From NCBI GenBank assembly GCA_002423245.1, contig DIVD01000067.1, positions 35,184 through 50,470 of the forward strand: a stretch of DNA of 15,287 nt, read 5' to 3'. This DNA is from Rhodobacteraceae bacterium UBA6141. GTDB taxonomy: Bacteria > Pseudomonadota > Alphaproteobacteria > Rhodobacterales > Rhodobacteraceae. Shown piece by piece: positions 13,312-15,287 of the stretch. A program made the translations under genes and the position numbers. The notes beneath the pieces were generated by a model. The model was given only the letters and a program-made list of their open reading frames with translations. It had not been told where the DNA came from and ran no database searches. Numbering within the stretch: the stretch's first letter is position 1; each line of letters starts with the position of its first letter.

Positions 13312-14058
13312 GTGCATACACGCTTTGCCCATGCGGTGCTGCTGGCGGGCTCTGCGGCGGCCATCCTCCTGGCGGCCGCACCCTCGGGCGCGCAGGAACT
13401 GACACTTTCTCTGGGGGAAGGCGGCTCGCTCACCGGGCGCTCGATCCAGCTTCTGGTGCTGATCACCGTGCTCAGCCTCGCGCCCGGTCTCGCGATCATG
13501 GTGACCTGCTTTCCGTTCCTCGTGACGGTGCTGTCGATCCTGCGTCAGGCGATCGGCCTCCAGCAATCGCCGCCGAACATGCTGATCGTCAGCCTCGCGA
13601 TGTTCCTGACATGGTTCATCATGGAGCCGGTGTTCACCGAGGCGTGGCGGGCGGGCGTGCAGCCGGCGATGGATGCGGGCCTGCCGCTCGACCAGGCCTT
13701 CACGCTGGCGATCGCGCCCTTCCGCGGCTTCATGGCGAACCGGATCGACGGCGAGACCTTCGCCGCCCTTGCCGCCCTGCGCCCGCCGGCGGTCACGGGC
13801 AGCGCGCTCGCGGATGCGCCGCTGTCCCTGCTGGTGCCATCCTTCATGCTGTCCGAGATCCAGCGGGCCTTCGAGATCGGCTTCCTGATCTACCTGCCGT
13901 TCCTGATCATCGACCTCGTCGTTTCGGCGGTGCTCATGTCGATGGGGATGATGATGGTGCCGCCCGCCATCGTGTCGATGCCGTTCAAGCTGGCGTTCTT
14001 CGTGGTGGCGGATGGCTGGGCGCTGATCTCGGGGGCGCTGGTGCGAAGCTATTTCTGA
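13312..14058 (+). CDS. fliP: Flagellar export gate protein FliP
   Basis: FliP is the main pore subunit of the export gate. The start is GTG at 13312, one base after fliN, with no clear ribosome site, so it is probably translationally coupled. The product is 248 aa. A signal peptide at 1-27 (LLAGSAAAILLAAAPSGAQE) is typical, since FliP is one of few polytopic proteins with a cleaved signal. Hallmarks are LSILRQAIGLQQSPPNMLI (74-92), FMLSEIQRAFEIGFLIYLPF (178-197) and VLMSMGMMMVPPAIVSMPFK (207-226), which includes the methionine-gasket MMM. An oddity is that TCFPFL (65-70) replaces the usual TSFTRI-like stretch. No fliQ follows. It ends the rightward operon. Confidence 0.96.
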   Translation: MHTRFAHAVLLAGSAAAILLAAAPSGAQELTLSLGEGGSLTGRSIQLLVLITVLSLAPGLAIMVTCFPFLVTVLSILRQAIGLQQSPPNMLIVSLAMFLTWFIMEPVFTEAWRAGVQPAMDAGLPLDQAFTLAIAPFRGFMANRIDGETFAALAALRPPAVTGSALADAPLSLLVPSFMLSEIQRAFEIGFLIYLPFLIIDLVVSAVLMSMGMMMVPPAIVSMPFKLAFFVVADGWALISGALVRSYF

Positions 14059-14346
14059 CGGCCGCCACGACGCAGGCGCGCAATCTCCGGCAACGGGTGG
14101 GAGGCGACGGCACCGCGCCCCTGGCCGTTGCCCAAGGACAAGGGTTGCCCCGGGGAGAATGGCCTGCCCTGTCACGCTTGAGGGGCAGGCGAACGGGAAG
14201 GTGCTGCCGGACGGCGCGGCCGAGCAGGCGGCGGCGATGCGGCAGCGCGGGCGTCCCGGCCGCTCGATCATCTTCATCCGCCGGGAACGCCGCGCGGCGC
14301 AGGGAACTTGCGCTCATCTGCGCGGCCGTGCGATCCGAGGATCTGG
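14059..14346. other. Convergent spacer between fliP and the small hypothetical gene
   Basis: These 288 bp hold no gene I can support: open frames are Arg/Ala-rich with no good ribosome site. The ATG at 14159 has GGGGAGA directly abutting it, too close to act. The spacer contains the hairpin at 14162-14190 and a direct repeat of GTTGCCC near 14125-14150. Confidence 0.6.
14162..14190. terminator. Candidate hairpin downstream of fliP
   Basis: GCCTGCCC (14162-14169) and GGGCAGGC (14183-14190) form a perfect 8-bp GC-rich stem with a 13-nt loop, about 100 bp after the fliP stop in a convergent spacer. No T-run follows on either strand. It could stabilise transcript ends or work with Rho rather than act as a classic intrinsic terminator. 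Confidence 0.35.
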
Positions 14347-14595
14347 TCAGGCCGGGGCAGAGGCGCGCTTCGCGGCCTTCTTCGCCGGCTTCTTCGGCTC
14401 TGCGGCAAGCCGGGCCTTCTCGGTCGCCTCATACTGCAGGCGGGCGGCGCGCAGCCGGGCGGTCTTTGCCTCGCGCGCGGCGGTTTCCTCATCCGTCATC
14501 GCGCGTACGGCCACGGTGACGGCATCGGCGTTGAAGCGCGGGCGCGGGGCGGGAGTAAAGACTTTTTCGGTGCGGATCAGGTCTTCCATGCTCAT
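14347..14595 (-). CDS. Small conserved-type hypothetical protein with Lys/Ala-rich tail
   Basis: The product is 82 aa from the ATG at 14595, which has AAAGGAC with AGGA at 6 nt. The open frame extends upstream but reads as random Pro/Arg sequence there. The N-terminus (MSMEDLIRTEKVFTPAPRPR) has Pro-rich low complexity. Residues ~30-65 are a charged helix (MTDEETAAREAKTARLRAAR). The tail is histone-like, EPKKPAKKAAKRASAPA. No membrane segment or signal peptide is present. I do not recognise a function; the tail suggests nucleic-acid contact, but such tails are common in GC-rich genomes. It is convergent with fliP and lies 252 bp downstream of lepA, in the same direction. An alternative start is the second Met, two codons in. 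Confidence 0.75.
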   Translation of the reverse strand: MSMEDLIRTEKVFTPAPRPRFNADAVTVAVRAMTDEETAAREAKTARLRAARLQYEATEKARLAAEPKKPAKKAAKRASAPA

Positions 14596-14775
14596 GGGTC
14601 GTCCTTTCAGGAACGCCGCCCCTGCTTCGGACGCAAGTCCCCGCGGGCGGCGCAGGGCGCGCGCGGCGGGGCAGGGACCGAAGGGAGCGTGGCACGGGCC
14701 AAGGCAGGACGCCTTTGCAGGCCATGGGGCCGGCCGTTGCCATCGGGAGAGGTCGCGGTCAGGTGCAGGCACAAT

Positions 14776-14794
14776 CCCATAGGGAACATATGGG
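14776..14794. promoter_or_regulatory. 19-bp dyad between lepA and the small hypothetical gene
   Basis: CCCATA-N7-TATGGG is a perfect 6-bp inverted repeat with a 7-nt centre in an AT-richer patch. It lies about 180 bp upstream of the ATG at 14595 and about 55 bp after lepA. A TTGATA sequence lies just beside it on the minus strand. The spacing to any -10 is poor, so the promoter reading is weak. An operator or transcript-end hairpin are both possible. Confidence 0.3.
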
Positions 14795-14847
14795 TATCAA
14801 CAGGCTGCAGAACAAGGGCAGACGGGCCGATCAGCCCGCCCCGGCGC

Positions 14848-15287
14848 TCAGTCATCCATCTTCAGCGCCGAGATGAAGGCTTCTTGCGGGATTTCGACCT
14901 TGCCGAACTGGCGCATCTTCTTCTTGCCGGCCTTCTGCTTGTCCAGCAGCTTGCGCTTGCGGGTGGCGTCGCCGCCATAGCATTTCGCCGTCACGTCCTT
15001 GCGCATCGCCGACAGCGTTTCCCGCGCGATCACCCGCCCGCCGATCGCCGCCTGGATCGGGATCTTGAACATGTGGCGCGGGATCAGCTCCTTCAGCTTT
15101 TCCACCATCGCCCGGCCCCGGCTTTCGGCCCGGTCGCGGTGCACCATCATCGACAGCGCGTCCACCGGCTCGTCATTCACCAGGATCGACATCTTCACCA
15201 GGAAATCCTCGCGGTACTCGCTGATCTGGTAGTCGAAGCTGGCATAGCCCTTGCTCACGGATTTCAGCCGGTCGTAGAAGTCGAACA
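14848..15287 (-). CDS. lepA: Elongation factor 4 (LepA), C-terminal part
   Basis: The last 145 codons are present; the N-terminal GTPase part is beyond the right edge. LepA/EF4 is a ribosome-bound GTPase linked to back-translocation and initiation quality. The visible segment has the family's domain V end (SKGYASFDYQISEYREDFLV, KMSILVNDEPVDALS). It also has the LepA-specific C-terminal domain: RGRAMVEKLKELIPRHMFKI, then AIGGRVIARETLSAMRKDV, then the nearly invariant AKCYGGDATRKRKLLDKQK. The ending FGKVEIPQEAFISALKMDD is also typical. There are no frame breaks. It is a housekeeping gene marking the edge of the flagellar cluster and is not expected to share its regulation. In this frame the protein runs off the window end intact. 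Confidence 0.97.
   Translation of the reverse strand, partial: FDFYDRLKSVSKGYASFDYQISEYREDFLVKMSILVNDEPVDALSMMVHRDRAESRGRAMVEKLKELIPRHMFKIPIQAAIGGRVIARETLSAMRKDVTAKCYGGDATRKRKLLDKQKAGKKKMRQFGKVEIPQEAFISALKMDD

Noticed and set aside
10815..14058. Possible fliG or fliQ remnants in the fliF operon
   Set aside because: Gene junctions overlap or are one base apart, leaving no room; nothing resembling either family is visible.
14159..14782. A 207-codon plus-strand open frame after fliP
   Set aside because: The purine stretch abuts the ATG, composition is shadow-like, and it runs antisense over the better supported 82-aa gene.
1..15287. CRISPR arrays, tRNA or rRNA genes, insertion sequences, phage or att sites
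   Set aside because: I saw no spaced repeats, cloverleaf-like or rRNA sequence, transposase motifs or terminal inverted repeats.

Overview
The window reads as chromosomal DNA of a GC-rich alphaproteobacterium, most likely order Rhodobacterales (Rhodobacter/Roseobacter group). The grounds are the split order of the flagellar genes (flhA-fliR-flhB together, fliP apart from fliQ, fliF not followed by fliG), a MotE-family gene beside motA, a CtrA-type TTAA-N7-TTAA motif as the likely promoter element, and GC-biased codon use. No homology search was run; family names come from reading the translated sequence.

Layout. (1) 1-188, minus: start of an exported protein that looks like the DUF3494 ice-binding/adhesin family, cut by the window edge. 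(2) 189-704: about 0.5 kb without a convincing gene, holding one small dyad. (3) 705-10698, minus: a long run of ten motility genes transcribed leftward in the order fliL, a small membrane-anchored coiled-coil protein, a MotE-family protein, motA, a 787-residue periplasmic helical-repeat protein, a soluble-type lytic transglycosylase, flhA, fliR, flhB and a small FliJ-like helical protein. Most junctions overlap (ATGA, GTGA or TGATG); two gaps of about 80-85 bp (before motA and before the transglycosylase) could hold internal promoters. (4) 10699-10814: divergent intergenic region with a CtrA-like box and a leader hairpin. (5) 10815-14058, plus: fliF, fliH, fliN, fliP, tightly coupled. (6) 14059-14346: convergent spacer with a hairpin but no gene. 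(7) 14347-14595, minus: small Rhodobacterales-type hypothetical protein with a Lys/Ala tail. (8) 14848-15287, minus: C-terminal end of translation factor LepA (EF4), the first housekeeping gene outside the cluster.

How it fits together. FlhA, FlhB, FliR and FliP are core parts of the flagellar export gate. FliF is the MS ring, FliN part of the switch/C-ring, and FliH the export ATPase partner. The transglycosylase probably opens peptidoglycan for the rod. FliL and MotA belong to the stator. MotB, FliG, FliM, FliI and FliQ are not in the window and must be encoded elsewhere if the flagellum works.

The least explained part is the stator segment. MotA is translationally coupled not to MotB but to a large secreted protein with an AMIN-like N-terminal domain, a Pro-rich linker and a TPR-like solenoid, and a MotE-family gene lies just upstream. 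In rhizobia MotE is the chaperone of the periplasmic stator protein MotC, so this protein is a candidate MotC-like stator factor of a different architecture.
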